Source: Treponema sp.
GTDB taxonomy: Bacteria; Spirochaetota; Spirochaetia; Treponematales; Breznakiellaceae
DNA: 38,584 nt
Reading direction: 5' to 3'
Assembly: GCA_009781475.1 (NCBI GenBank)
Contig: WQYB01000019.1
Location: 1 to 38,584, forward strand
The notes under the pieces are model-generated. The model saw nothing but the letters and a program-made list of their open reading frames with translations. It made no database searches and was not told the DNA's origin. Both the position numbers and the translations under genes were made by a program. Positions 8,228 to 15,425 of this stretch are shown in pieces. Each line of letters opens with the position of its first letter. Position 1 is the first letter of the stretch.

Positions 8228-8551
8228 CTATTGTTTGATATATTTCTTTGAAATGTTATCTACAGCTGCTTTTTGAGCAGCAAGTACTTCATTAATCAAC
8301 ATACTAGCATAATCACGCTCTTTTTCTGTTATAGAAATTTCCCGAAAAAGCTCATGAATTTGTACATTAAATGCTTTTGCTATTTTTCCCAAAGTATCTG
8401 GATATGGCCATTTATTACCGCGTTCTATTTCACTTAGAAATGGTATTGAAATGTCGGAATTTGAAGCTAAATCAGCTTGAGACCATAAACGGTGCTCTCG
8501 AAAGGATTTAATATTATGAGCTAAAATTTCCCTTATTTTTAATCCATCCAT
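8228..8551 (-). CDS. XRE-family transcriptional regulator
   Basis: This 107-aa protein has a classic helix-turn-helix at about residues 8-62 (SQADLASNSDISIPFLSEIE, then LGKIAKAFNVQIHELF) and a lysine-containing helical tail that may form a short coiled coil. I chose the ATG at 8549-8551 because an AAGGAAA ribosome site precedes it. The upstream in-frame extension to 8650 runs through promoter DNA of the divergent gene and looks non-coding. It faces away from the GYF_2 beta-barrel gene at 8683. The 130-base space between them holds dyads that overlap that gene's promoter, so it is a good candidate for the regulator of the surface operon. It may also control itself. Confidence 0.82.
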   Translation of the reverse strand: MDGLKIREILAHNIKSFREHRLWSQADLASNSDISIPFLSEIERGNKWPYPDTLGKIAKAFNVQIHELFREISITEKERDYASMLINEVLAAQKAAVDNISKKYIKQ

Positions 8552-8591
8552 TATTATTTCCTTGTAGATATAAACAAATCTACCTGATAGA

Positions 8592-8620
8592 TTGACAGAT
8601 CTGCAAATATCGTATAGGAT
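8592..8620 (+). promoter_or_regulatory. Promoter of the GYF_2 barrel/lipoprotein operon with overlapping dyads
   Basis: A perfect -35 TTGACA (8592-8597) and -10 TAGGAT (8615-8620) are 17 bases apart, about 60 bases before the TTG start. Nearby dyads are TAGAT...ATCTA at 8565-8582 and AGATTGACAGATCT, which covers the -35 box. These are possible sites for the divergent XRE protein. Confidence 0.55.
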
Positions 8621-8682
8621 GTATATACTAATTCTATTAGAAAATACCAATTATTTTTAATTTTTGGATTAAGGAGAATATT

Positions 8683-9540
8683 TTGAAAAAAAAGGGACTA
8701 ATTATATCGATTATCAGCTTGATATTGATATTTTGCACAGGTAATTTTGCATTTGCTCAAAATTTAACCGGTTATTATGTAGGTGTAGGCGGAAGTACAA
8801 TTGGACCTCTTGATACAGCCGGTCTTAGACAATTGGTTAATCAGGGACAGTTAACAAGAAACTCACTTGTTTGGAAAGAAGGAATGGCAACATGGGCAGC
8901 TGCCGGAACAATCGAAGAACTATCTCCTTTGTTCCCTCCTTCAGCTCCTCCATCTTTACCCGCATCTCACAGTCCGCCTCCAATGCCAAATCAATCTGCG
9001 CAAGAAGTTAGCCATACAGGCAACCTTTGGTTTAATAGTTTTGCACCCGGATTTGAAAATAATAAATTTTTTATTAATACCGGTATTGGTCTTGGACCTA
9101 CCGGAAATTATAACATGGGAATTCCGCCTATATCGGCAAGTATAGATTTTAAAGTAACAGACGTTTTACCCATTACAGTCGGAGCTATTGTAGTTTTTAA
9201 CACATGGAACTGGAAATCAGGTAATCCGCCTCTTGATGTAAGCGTAACATATAGGAATATCGGAATTGGCGCTCGAGCAATGTATCATTTTAATTTTTTG
9301 GAAAATCTTGATATTTATGCAGGAATTACTTTAGGTTATGTTATTCAAAGCGCAAGTATTACTTACGGAACAGGATATCCTCCGGGTTATTCTGCTTCAG
9401 GAATTAACAGTAAATCATTTTTCCTTTGGGGCAGTAATATTGGAGCCAGATATTTTTTTACAGACCTCATTGGTGTATACGCAGAAGTAGGCTACAGCGG
9501 ATTACAATATCTAAACGCCGGTTTGTCGCTAAAATTTTAA
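8683..9540 (+). CDS. Secreted GYF_2-domain protein with outer-membrane beta-barrel
   Basis: The start is TTG, placed correctly after AAGGAG at 8671-8676; the signal peptide follows and ends FAFAQ near residue 26. Residues of about 29-85 form a GYF_2 domain (YYVGVGGSTIGPLD, then LVNQGQLTRNSLVWKEGMATW), a module thought to bind peptides. A proline/serine linker follows, and the last 170 residues are alternating amphipathic strands ending in LSLKF, the typical closing strand of an outer-membrane barrel. A GYF_2 module ahead of a barrel would lie in the periplasm. It is followed after 13 bases by a lipoprotein gene. The substrate or partner is unknown; it could be a surface adhesin or a porin-like protein. 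Confidence 0.78.
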   Translation: MKKKGLIISIISLILIFCTGNFAFAQNLTGYYVGVGGSTIGPLDTAGLRQLVNQGQLTRNSLVWKEGMATWAAAGTIEELSPLFPPSAPPSLPASHSPPPMPNQSAQEVSHTGNLWFNSFAPGFENNKFFINTGIGLGPTGNYNMGIPPISASIDFKVTDVLPITVGAIVVFNTWNWKSGNPPLDVSVTYRNIGIGARAMYHFNFLENLDIYAGITLGYVIQSASITYGTGYPPGYSASGINSKSFFLWGSNIGARYFFTDLIGVYAEVGYSGLQYLNAGLSLKF

Positions 9541-9553
9541 CAAGGAGATTGAA

Positions 9554-10213
9554 ATGAAACAAGTTTTTAAAACATTTAAGATGTTTTTTTTCGTTATAAT
9601 GATCGGATTATTTTTTACTACTTGCGATGATGTTGTATACAGCGGTGCAGGCGGTAATAATTTTGTGTACCTTGGAAATACGCTTACGCTTTCAGGACAG
9701 GTGTATCATGAATATACATATCAGCCCTTTACCGGAAATTTAAGTATTTTTTGCGAATATGGCGGACAGGGGCAAATTATTAATGGTGTTTTAAATTATA
9801 GTATTGGAGTACCTACGAATTTAGATCCAATTTATTATTATTTTAATGGAGAGGCAAATGATGATTTCCTTATTATAACACCTAGTAGGAATGTTAATGT
9901 TGTTATTCTTGAAGGGTTAACTGATTATTATTATTATAAGTTGGCAAAAGTTCGCAATACTGAAAGCACTGAAGAAGAATTAGTACATATTTATGTTGAT
10001 AATGATGTTACATTAAATGTAGTTGGGTATACAGATAACTTTTTTTATGAAGGTATTTATTGGACTTATATAGGTTATGATAATACTCTTCCTTTAAAAA
10101 AAGGATGGAATGCGTTATATTTGAAAAGAGAAATATTTGGAACATCTACTCATAAAACAGCAATATTTTCATTAGAACTTAAAAATCCTTCGATACCATG
10201 GATAATATGGTAA
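9554..10213 (+). CDS. Lipoprotein of unknown function
   Basis: AAGGAG precedes the ATG. The signal peptide ends in a lipobox, LFFTTC, with the lipidated Cys near residue 24 followed by DD. The 219-aa mature part is rich in Y, N and beta-strand patterns and has no motif that I recognise. It lies in one operon with the GYF_2 barrel upstream and another lipoprotein downstream, so it is probably displayed on or under the same surface. Confidence 0.72.
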   Translation: MKQVFKTFKMFFFVIMIGLFFTTCDDVVYSGAGGNNFVYLGNTLTLSGQVYHEYTYQPFTGNLSIFCEYGGQGQIINGVLNYSIGVPTNLDPIYYYFNGEANDDFLIITPSRNVNVVILEGLTDYYYYKLAKVRNTESTEEELVHIYVDNDVTLNVVGYTDNFFYEGIYWTYIGYDNTLPLKKGWNALYLKREIFGTSTHKTAIFSLELKNPSIPWIIW

Positions 10214-10241
10214 TAAATTAGTTATTTATTGGAAATGTTTT

Positions 10242-10739
10242 ATGAAAATAATTATTAAAATCTTTGGAAAAATTATATTTTTCTCAATTATTTTATTAGT
10301 AATTACCGCATGTGATGACGAAGTAACTTACAGCAATAATAACGGGAATAGTCAAATTGGAGGAAGTAATAATAATAATTCTATATTTACTTTGACTAAT
10401 ATTCCTTCAAAATACAATGGTAAATTTGCAAAACTTGATGGAGCTTCTTTGACTGGTTCAGTCAAAGTTATTTATGGATATTATTTAGATTCATATGTTA
10501 TTTCATATGTTCCTATTTCAAATGGAAGCGTTAGTATTCCTATTTGGGAAAGATGGGGTCATAATTACTTACCTTTTAACGATACTCGCCCTTATGTTAT
10601 TTTAATCAAGATTTATGAGAAAGAATCACTTAATAGTAATGAAAACTTGCTTGCTGAAATCATATTTTCTCCGGTTAATTTTACAAATAATAGTGTTACT
10701 AAATCCTGGAATGATCCTGCAAATATTTATGAATATTAA
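10242..10739 (+). CDS. Small lipoprotein of unknown function
   Basis: The signal peptide ends VITAC with Cys near residue 24 and DDE after it, matching the style of the preceding lipoprotein. An Asn-rich linker (SNNNGNSQIGGSNNNN) leads to a beta-rich domain that opens FTLTNIPSKYNGKFAKLDG. I remember that phrase from families of treponemal lipoproteins with unassigned function. The ribosome site is weak (GGAAATG). It is the last gene of the operon; a hairpin with a 9/10-bp stem begins 17 bases downstream, without a T run. Confidence 0.7.
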   Translation: MKIIIKIFGKIIFFSIILLVITACDDEVTYSNNNGNSQIGGSNNNNSIFTLTNIPSKYNGKFAKLDGASLTGSVKVIYGYYLDSYVISYVPISNGSVSIPIWERWGHNYLPFNDTRPYVILIKIYEKESLNSNENLLAEIIFSPVNFTNNSVTKSWNDPANIYEY

Positions 10740-10850
10740 CTTTTTTGTCTCTGAAAGGTGTCATTCACTGACTTTAATGTCACCTAACAGCTATATGTGG
10801 TGTAGTTCTTTGGAAATTCATATGTAACAGATAGCATTTATAATATAAAT

Positions 10851-10933
10851 ATTAAGACGAGTGGCGAAAAGACTTACAGGCGACATATGGCTGCTTTTCA
10901 CAGCAGTTGTGTAAGACAATCCATCGTTCTTAA
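10851..10933 (+). ncRNA. Candidate structured small RNA
   Basis: Three nested stems lie on one axis: TTAAGACGA (10852-10860) with TCGTTCTTAA (10924-10933), CTTACA (10873-10878) with TGTAAG (10910-10915), and CTGC (10891-10894) with GCAG (10903-10906). A TATAAT box ends seven bases before the outer stem, so a transcript would begin at the base of the fold. The -35 region is poor and no terminator is visible. An eroded repeat is an equally possible reading. Confidence 0.3.
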
Positions 10934-11091
10934 CTTTAAAAAATTTAAACACCTTGTAGTAAACACTAAACCATAACGTGAGCGATGAACGAGCTGTAAA
11001 GAATTATATCCAATTCTGCCATCCGGAGCCGAAAGGATTTTCGCAGCTCGCTTTTAAGAATTTATATGAATTTAAACGCAGAGGTACTATA

Positions 11092-11124
11092 TCTGTGGCT
11101 TTTGGGATTGCCTTGCAAGCCTGG
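11092..11124 (+). repeat. 33-base exact copy of the 3' part of trmH
   Basis: Positions 11092-11124 are identical to 8130-8162, in the same orientation and same reading frame (codons for SVAFGIALQAW). The frame then diverges and stops at 11151. It is the only piece of trmH here, so it marks a partial duplication or what remains of a second copy. Confidence 0.8.
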
Positions 11125-11268
11125 ACAGAAAAACTATCGGATGGGGAGTAGAAACTATGGTTTTTTATGCATTTATGATAGTATGGTTAAAATTAGGTTA
11201 ATCTTCAGTTTTATTTAAATAAATAGTCTTATTTTTGGACATTATTATTAATAAAAACAATTATTTTC

Positions 11269-11297
11269 TTGCTATTTTGACAAATATACGATAAAAT
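11269..11297 (+). promoter_or_regulatory. Promoter of the four-helix membrane protein
   Basis: TTGCTA (11269-11274) and TAAAAT (11292-11297) have a 17-base spacer. The leader of about 67 bases begins with a small hairpin (AGCTC/GAGCT) and ends with AAAGGGG. Confidence 0.5.
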
Positions 11298-11370
11298 GTA
11301 AAAAGCTCGTTGAGCTGGGTAGGTGTATTTTATGCATCTTATTTATTGTCCTTATTAAAGGGGTTTTTTT

Positions 11371-11745
11371 ATGTCAGGATTGGGAGCTTTTATTTGGAAG
11401 ATCGCTGTTGCATTGTATCTTTTTGCAACCGGCGTTATGGGAATGACCAAAGGTGGTGACTTAAGTGTTATTTTTGGAGTAATTGGACAAGGTAACAGCA
11501 TACTTGTAGTAATTGCAGGCGTTATTGCGCTGATAGCAGGTGTATGTATAATATTAGAAATGTTAAATGTTTCGATTTCTTTCCTTGACACATTAATTTT
11601 AATCATTGCGATTATTTGGGTTGTCTTTACTATCCTCATGGTTATTGTCTTGATTGGAAACTTTGATTGGGCTCCATTAGCTAATGTTGCAGTTTATGTA
11701 ATGGTTTCTGCTTCTCTGTTGATTGCAAGCAAGAAATTCGGCTAA
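11371..11745 (+). CDS. Small integral membrane protein with about four helices
   Basis: The 124-aa protein is nearly all hydrophobic. Likely helices lie at about residues 8-25, 42-63, 70-95 and 103-118, with short loops such as TKGGD and NFDWAP. An AAAGGGG ribosome site precedes the ATG. I recognise no catalytic motif and no named family. It has its own promoter, and a strong terminator follows it at 11768, so it forms a single-gene unit. Confidence 0.7.
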   Translation: MSGLGAFIWKIAVALYLFATGVMGMTKGGDLSVIFGVIGQGNSILVVIAGVIALIAGVCIILEMLNVSISFLDTLILIIAIIWVVFTILMVIVLIGNFDWAPLANVAVYVMVSASLLIASKKFG

Positions 11746-11767
11746 GATAGTCATAATTGACTGATTT

Positions 11768-11803
11768 AAAGGTGACTGCCAATGGTGACAGTCACCTTTT
11801 TTT
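11768..11803 (+). terminator. Intrinsic terminator after the membrane protein
   Basis: An 11-bp stem (AAAGGTGACTG with CAGTCACCTTT) around a ten-base loop is followed by a T run. The right arm overlaps the promoter of the next gene. The same GGTGACTG/CAGTCACC stem recurs at 13510-13536. Confidence 0.85.
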
Positions 11804-11813
11804 ATGCTATATT
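11785..11813 (+). promoter_or_regulatory. Promoter of the NIF3 gene, placed for a leaderless transcript
   Basis: GTGACA (11785-11790) and TATATT (11808-11813) have a 17-base spacer. Six bases separate the -10 box from the GTG start at 11820, so the transcript should start at the codon. The -35 box lies inside the upstream terminator hairpin. Confidence 0.55.
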
Positions 11814-11819
11814 CAAATC

Positions 11820-12593
11820 GTGAGTACAAACCTAACAACAGCAAAACTTGACGCTTTTTTCAAAGGTTTTCTTGAAATAGACGGTTTTGCTTCCATAGAT
11901 AAATCCATGAACGGAATCCAGGTTGACAATGACGGTTCTCCGGTAAAAAAAATAGCTTTCGCTGTAGATGCTGCAATGGAAACTTTTGAACGCTCTGCCG
12001 TTATGGGCGCTGGAATGCTCTTTGTCCATCACGGGCTTTTTTTTGGAGCACCTTCAAAATTAACAGGAAACTTAAGACAGCGGATAAAATTCCTTTTAGA
12101 TCACAATATCTGCCTTTACGCAGCGCACTTACCCCTTGATCAGCATCCAAAATTTGGAAATAATGCGGTACTGGCAGAATTACTGGGTTTGGAAAATATC
12201 GAACCGTTTGGTTTATACAATGGAAGAAAAATCGGTTACAAGGGTACTTTTCCAAAACCCATCACAGTTGACCAAGCAGTAAAAAAAATCAATTTTATGG
12301 ATAGACCTGCGGCAGGTGTTTTACAGTTTGGCAAAAAAGAGTGCTCAAGCGCGGCAGTTGTATCCGGCGGTTCGCCTGCACATGCGAGAGACGCAATCGA
12401 AGAAGGCATTGATTTGTTTGTTACAGGCGAAAGCTCGCATCAGATTTATCATGATTGTCTTGAAGGAAAACTTAACATGATCGCAGGCGGTCATTACAGC
12501 ACCGAGGTTTGGGGGCTTCAGGCTATTAAACGTCACTGCTGCGCAGAATTGAGAATCGAAACTGAATTTTTAGATATACCTACAGGATTATAA
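11820..12593 (+). CDS. NIF3/YbgI-family dinuclear metal-centre protein
   Basis: NIF3-like proteins form toroidal hexamers with two metal ions per subunit; some have GTP cyclohydrolase or nucleotide hydrolase activity, but their role is poorly understood. Metal ligands are visible in FVHHGLFF and LYAAHLPLDQHP in the N-terminal half, and in LFVTGESSHQIYHD and AGGHYSTE in the C-terminal half. SMNGIQV near the start is also characteristic. I choose the GTG at 11820 because the frame upstream runs through the terminator hairpin and the promoter ends six bases before it. No ribosome site is present. The TAA stop overlaps an ATG of the lspA frame (TAATG), so the next two genes are coupled to it. Confidence 0.9.
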   Translation: MSTNLTTAKLDAFFKGFLEIDGFASIDKSMNGIQVDNDGSPVKKIAFAVDAAMETFERSAVMGAGMLFVHHGLFFGAPSKLTGNLRQRIKFLLDHNICLYAAHLPLDQHPKFGNNAVLAELLGLENIEPFGLYNGRKIGYKGTFPKPITVDQAVKKINFMDRPAAGVLQFGKKECSSAAVVSGGSPAHARDAIEEGIDLFVTGESSHQIYHDCLEGKLNMIAGGHYSTEVWGLQAIKRHCCAELRIETEFLDIPTGL

Positions 12594-12604
12594 TGGAGAA
12601 AACA

Positions 12605-13165
12605 ATGAAATTAAGTTTAAAAGAATGTTTTACAAAAGATAAAATTTTACCGTTATCGCTTACAGCATTTATTATATTGCTCGATCAGATAACAAAAGCG
12701 ATTATTGCAATTAATTATCCTATTGACCGCTTTAATATTATCGCTCAGGTTTTTAATAATGATTTTTTACAGATCATTCATGTGCGAAACCCGGCAATAG
12801 CGTTTAGCCTTGGGCATAATCTGCCGGATTTTTTAAAACCTGTAATTTTTGTTATTGTCCCTATTTTGGTTTTAATTTTTTTGGTATGGTACTATTTAAA
12901 AACCGACGAGTTTACCAAACTGCAGCGCTGGGCGGCGGCGGGCATCATTGGCGGCGGTTTTGGAAATATCATCGACCGTATTTTTAGACCCGAAGGTGTT
13001 GTCGATTTTATCGATGTTAAGTTCTACGGTCTTTTTGGCTGGGAACGCTGGCCTACATTTAATTTCGCCGATGCTTCTGTAGTGGTGTGCTGTTTATTAT
13101 TGCTTGTTACCATGTTTTTTACACCGTCAAAAACAGAAAAGAAAGATAATAAAAAGGCAGACTAA
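12605..13165 (+). CDS. lspA: Lipoprotein signal peptidase (signal peptidase II)
   Basis: LspA is an inner-membrane aspartyl protease that removes the signal peptide from lipid-modified prolipoproteins, which fits the many lipoproteins in this window. Four membrane helices are clear. Catalytic residues are D134 in the GVVDFIDV motif and D156 in NFADASV. NIIDR (D124) and VRNPAIAFSL are the usual conserved boxes. I choose ATG 12605 over the overlapping ATG at 12593 because GGAG sits eight bases before it. The C-terminus is lysine-rich (KTEKKDNKKAD). A small membrane protein gene follows at once. Confidence 0.95.
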   Translation: MKLSLKECFTKDKILPLSLTAFIILLDQITKAIIAINYPIDRFNIIAQVFNNDFLQIIHVRNPAIAFSLGHNLPDFLKPVIFVIVPILVLIFLVWYYLKTDEFTKLQRWAAAGIIGGGFGNIIDRIFRPEGVVDFIDVKFYGLFGWERWPTFNFADASVVVCCLLLLVTMFFTPSKTEKKDNKKAD

Positions 13166-13166
13166 A

Positions 13167-13445
13167 ATGAATAAAAAATTAAACACACTGTTGTTTGTTC
13201 TGGGAGCAACGTTATTTAATATTATTGTAACAATTATATGCTTCGCTGTTTTGCTGCTTATATTTATTTACCTGATACTGCCGTATTTATCCGGTAATTT
13301 TTCCTGGGTATTTACTTTCATCTTTTTAACGGCAATAGTACTGTCTATCGTTATTTACAGAGTCGTATTAAAATTCCTGATAAAAAAAATTGATTTGGAA
13401 AAATATTTTGATCCGGTGTTTGTGAGAAAATACAAGAAGAAGTAA
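13167..13445 (+). CDS. Small membrane protein following lspA
   Basis: The 92-aa product has two strong membrane helices at about residues 8-35 and 46-68 and a basic C-terminus (KIDLEKYFDPVFVRKYKKK). AAGGCAG precedes the ATG, which lies one base after the lspA stop, so the two are certainly co-transcribed. I recall similar small genes beside lspA in treponemes, but without an assigned function. Confidence 0.72.
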   Translation: MNKKLNTLLFVLGATLFNIIVTIICFAVLLLIFIYLILPYLSGNFSWVFTFIFLTAIVLSIVIYRVVLKFLIKKIDLEKYFDPVFVRKYKKK

Positions 13446-13509
13446 ATAATAAATACAGGCGGCAGAAATCCGGGATTTATTAAAAATACTGGAAAACGAA
13501 GACGATGAA

Positions 13510-13536
13510 GGTGACTGACACCATGTGCCAGTCACC
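13510..13536. repeat. Hairpin between convergent genes, same stem as the terminator at 11768
   Basis: GGTGACTG (13510-13517) pairs with CAGTCACC (13529-13536), and CAC/GTG pair inside after one mismatch. It lacks a clean T run, so termination is possible but not certain. The same outer stem sequence occurs at 11771-11796. Confidence 0.6.
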
Positions 13537-13541
13537 CTTGT

Positions 13542-14042
13542 TTAAAACGAATAACCAATTCTTGCGTTTAATTTGATTAAAGTACCGCCAAAATCATCAT
13601 TACTTTTTGAACCGGCAAAATAGTTAAATTGTATACTTGGAACAAAAACCCAAGCATTAGGCTGCCCGATATCTATCCTCCAGCCAACTCCCGGTGAAAT
13701 AATAAATGCAGAAGCTGTTCCAAATCCATAAAATAATGATCCGTATCCAAATCCAATATCCGCATAAAACATATTTGACCAAGGATACCATCGTGCACGT
13801 ACATCTGCGTTAAAAATCGGAAAAATTAATACCGTTGTATATCCGGCTTCAATAGAAGCGGCTAATGTACCCATAGGCAGGAGTCCCGGAAAAGTACGTT
13901 CAAACTCAACGTCTGCTCCAAAGGTTAAAAAACCAATATTGATGCCGCCTAAAACAGTATTCGGCGCTCTGTCTTCTTGTGCAAACACCCCACTTGCAGC
14001 AAATAAAACAAACAGTAAACAAACTAAAAAATATCTTTTCAT
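13542..14042 (-). CDS. Outer-membrane beta-barrel protein
   Basis: A signal peptide ending GVFAQ near residue 22 is followed by about 145 residues of alternating amphipathic strands and a terminal aromatic strand, LNARIGYSF, the usual signal for outer-membrane barrel assembly. By size an eight-stranded barrel is likely. AGGGG precedes the ATG by eight bases. It stands alone and is convergent with the lspA unit. Its function is unknown. Confidence 0.75.
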   Translation of the reverse strand: MKRYFLVCLLFVLFAASGVFAQEDRAPNTVLGGINIGFLTFGADVEFERTFPGLLPMGTLAASIEAGYTTVLIFPIFNADVRARWYPWSNMFYADIGFGYGSLFYGFGTASAFIISPGVGWRIDIGQPNAWVFVPSIQFNYFAGSKSNDDFGGTLIKLNARIGYSF

Positions 14043-14071
14043 AAATTGACCCCTATTGCTGCAAATAAACC

Positions 14072-14235
14072 ACCGTTTAAATGTAGCAAATTACAAAAAA
14101 TTGACAGGGTTAAAAACATGAAAAAATGGGGCTTTTTATCTTGCATATATTGAAGGAAATAAGCTAAAATCATCTATCACAGGATTATCCTGAAAACAAC
14201 AAACTGCTACATTTAAACGGTCGTATAAATGTAGC
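14072..14235. repeat. Three copies of one sequence able to form alternative hairpins
   Basis: ACCGTTTAAATGTAGCA (14072-14088) is the exact reverse complement of 14205-14221. Part of the latter, GCTACATTTA (14206-14215), can instead pair with TAAATGTAGC (14226-14235), which is followed by GGTTTTTC. The middle copy cannot pair with both at once. Confidence 0.75.
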
Positions 14236-14283
14236 GGTTTTTCTATAAATACTTTTCGTGTCCATACCACAGGTATGGGCTTG

Positions 14284-14310
14284 TCCAGCACCTAAATTTT
14301 AGGTGCTGGA
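14284..14310. repeat. 27-base near-perfect palindrome
   Basis: The palindrome TCCAGCACCTAAA/TTTAGGTGCTGGA has a single central base. Its core CACCTAAA...TTTAGGTG is the same as the arms of the dyad at 355-387. No T run follows. Confidence 0.75.
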
Positions 14311-14373
14311 TGAATGTGGTTCGTGGTAAAAATTCTTACATCCGGAGCTGGCATACATTTCTGTATTGCATTA

Positions 14374-14402
14374 TTGCAAGTCATGCCAAAATACGCTAAA
14401 AT
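14374..14402 (+). promoter_or_regulatory. Promoter of the M23 peptidase gene, placed for a leaderless transcript
   Basis: TTGCAA (14374-14379) and TAAAAT (14397-14402) are 17 bases apart. Six bases separate the -10 box from the ATG at 14409, as in two other genes here. Confidence 0.5.
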
Positions 14403-14408
14403 TAAGGT

Positions 14409-15416
14409 ATGTTGTCTTTAGGCAAGAAGGAGCTGATTGCCGCCTATAAACGTGTTTTTGGCGGTGTAACAGGTAAAGACGTTTTCAGGCTCATAGCAGC
14501 TTTGTATCTGGTTATATTGTTAAAACCGGGTCAGTTTATTATGCAGCAAGTCCCTTCAGGTTCAGAACATGGCATTGGCGGAGGATATTTTTCCGAAGAA
14601 GCTATTACAGAATCAGAAGATGGAATATTGTTAATTTCAGCGTCTTTAGAACCTGTAGTATCAGAACTTGAATCTCTTTCAAAGTTCAGTTTACTCTTTT
14701 ATGATTCCCATATCGTTCAAAGCGGCGAAAATATATCGGGGCTTGCAGTCAATTTCGGCTTAAATCAAGACACAATAATATCGGTAAACAAAATTACAAA
14801 CTCTCGTCTGCTTCAAGCCGGAAGGGTAATAAGAATCGCTAATCAGGATGGCATTTTTCATAATGTAAAAAACGACGATACCCTGGAAGCCCTGGCGGAA
14901 AGATACAATGTTGAACAGGATACAATTAAAATTGCCAATGAGCTTTTTTCCGAAAATTTAGTAGCCGGAACTGATTTATTTATCCCGGGAGCAAGGCTTT
15001 CAAGAGAGGCTCTCCAGGAAATAAACGGCGATTTATTTATCTGGCCTGTAAACGGAGCTGTAACATCATCCTTTGGCTGGAGAAGAAATCCGTTTAACAG
15101 AAGCCAAAGGCAATTTCATAATGGTATTGATATAAGAGGAAACATTGGAACTCCTGTAAGAGCCGCTATGGCAGGACGCGTCAGCGCAGCCGGTTGGGAT
15201 AATGTATTTGGAAATTATATAATAATAAACCATCATTCCGGTTACCGTACCCTTTACGGACATTTAAATGTTATCAGAACAAGAACAGGAGCTTATGTCG
15301 CACAGGGAGAAAGAATCGGCGATGTTGGCAATTCAGGTGTAAGCACAGGCGCTCATCTTCATTTTTCAGTATTCAGAAACGGAGTGGCTATAAATCCGCG
15401 CCCGTTAATGCGTTAA
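14409..15416 (+). CDS. LysM-M23 peptidoglycan endopeptidase
   Basis: The 335-aa protein has a membrane segment near residues 25-45, then two LysM repeats (about 98-140, SHIVQSGENISGLAVNFGL; and 147-190, FHNVKNDDTLEALAERYNV) that bind peptidoglycan. The C-terminal half is an M23 metallopeptidase. The zinc ligands and catalytic residues are all present: H237 and D241 in FHNGIDIRG, H285 in LYGHLN, and H316/H318 in AHLHF. It should act in the periplasm, cutting cross-link peptides during growth or division, and appears active. No ribosome site is seen before the ATG; the promoter geometry suggests a leaderless message. Confidence 0.93.
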   Translation: MLSLGKKELIAAYKRVFGGVTGKDVFRLIAALYLVILLKPGQFIMQQVPSGSEHGIGGGYFSEEAITESEDGILLISASLEPVVSELESLSKFSLLFYDSHIVQSGENISGLAVNFGLNQDTIISVNKITNSRLLQAGRVIRIANQDGIFHNVKNDDTLEALAERYNVEQDTIKIANELFSENLVAGTDLFIPGARLSREALQEINGDLFIWPVNGAVTSSFGWRRNPFNRSQRQFHNGIDIRGNIGTPVRAAMAGRVSAAGWDNVFGNYIIINHHSGYRTLYGHLNVIRTRTGAYVAQGERIGDVGNSGVSTGAHLHFSVFRNGVAINPRPLMR

Positions 15417-15425
15417 ATAATTATC

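Larger units (their letters stand above)
10740..11268. other. Long non-coding stretch with hairpins and a gene remnant
   Basis: There is no supported gene in these 530 bases. From left to right it contains an imperfect hairpin at 10756-10785 (AGGTGTCATT with AATGTCACCT), a TATAAT box at 10839-10844 followed by nested inverted repeats at 10852-10933, and a 54-codon open stretch ending at 11151 whose last part duplicates the end of trmH. The open stretch has no start codon or ribosome site and looks like debris. Confidence 0.55.
14043..14373. other. Repeat-rich intergenic region
   Basis: There is no supported gene. The stretch holds a 17-base inverted repeat (14072-14088 and 14205-14221), a second pairing partner at 14226-14235, and two more hairpins, CCATACC/GGTATGG at 14262-14278 and an almost perfect palindrome at 14284-14310. 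A TTGACA at 14101 lacks a matching -10 box. An 11-codon reading frame beginning MKKWGFLSC at 14118 has no convincing ribosome site. Confidence 0.55.

Noticed and set aside
11757-11819. Upstream ATG extension of the NIF3 gene
   Set aside because: It would translate through the terminator hairpin and the promoter; the GTG at 11820 fits the family start.
14118-14153. 11-codon leader peptide (start MKKWGFLSC)
   Set aside because: It has no ribosome site at the right distance, and the TTGACA before it lacks a matching -10 box, so it stays a note in the region entry.
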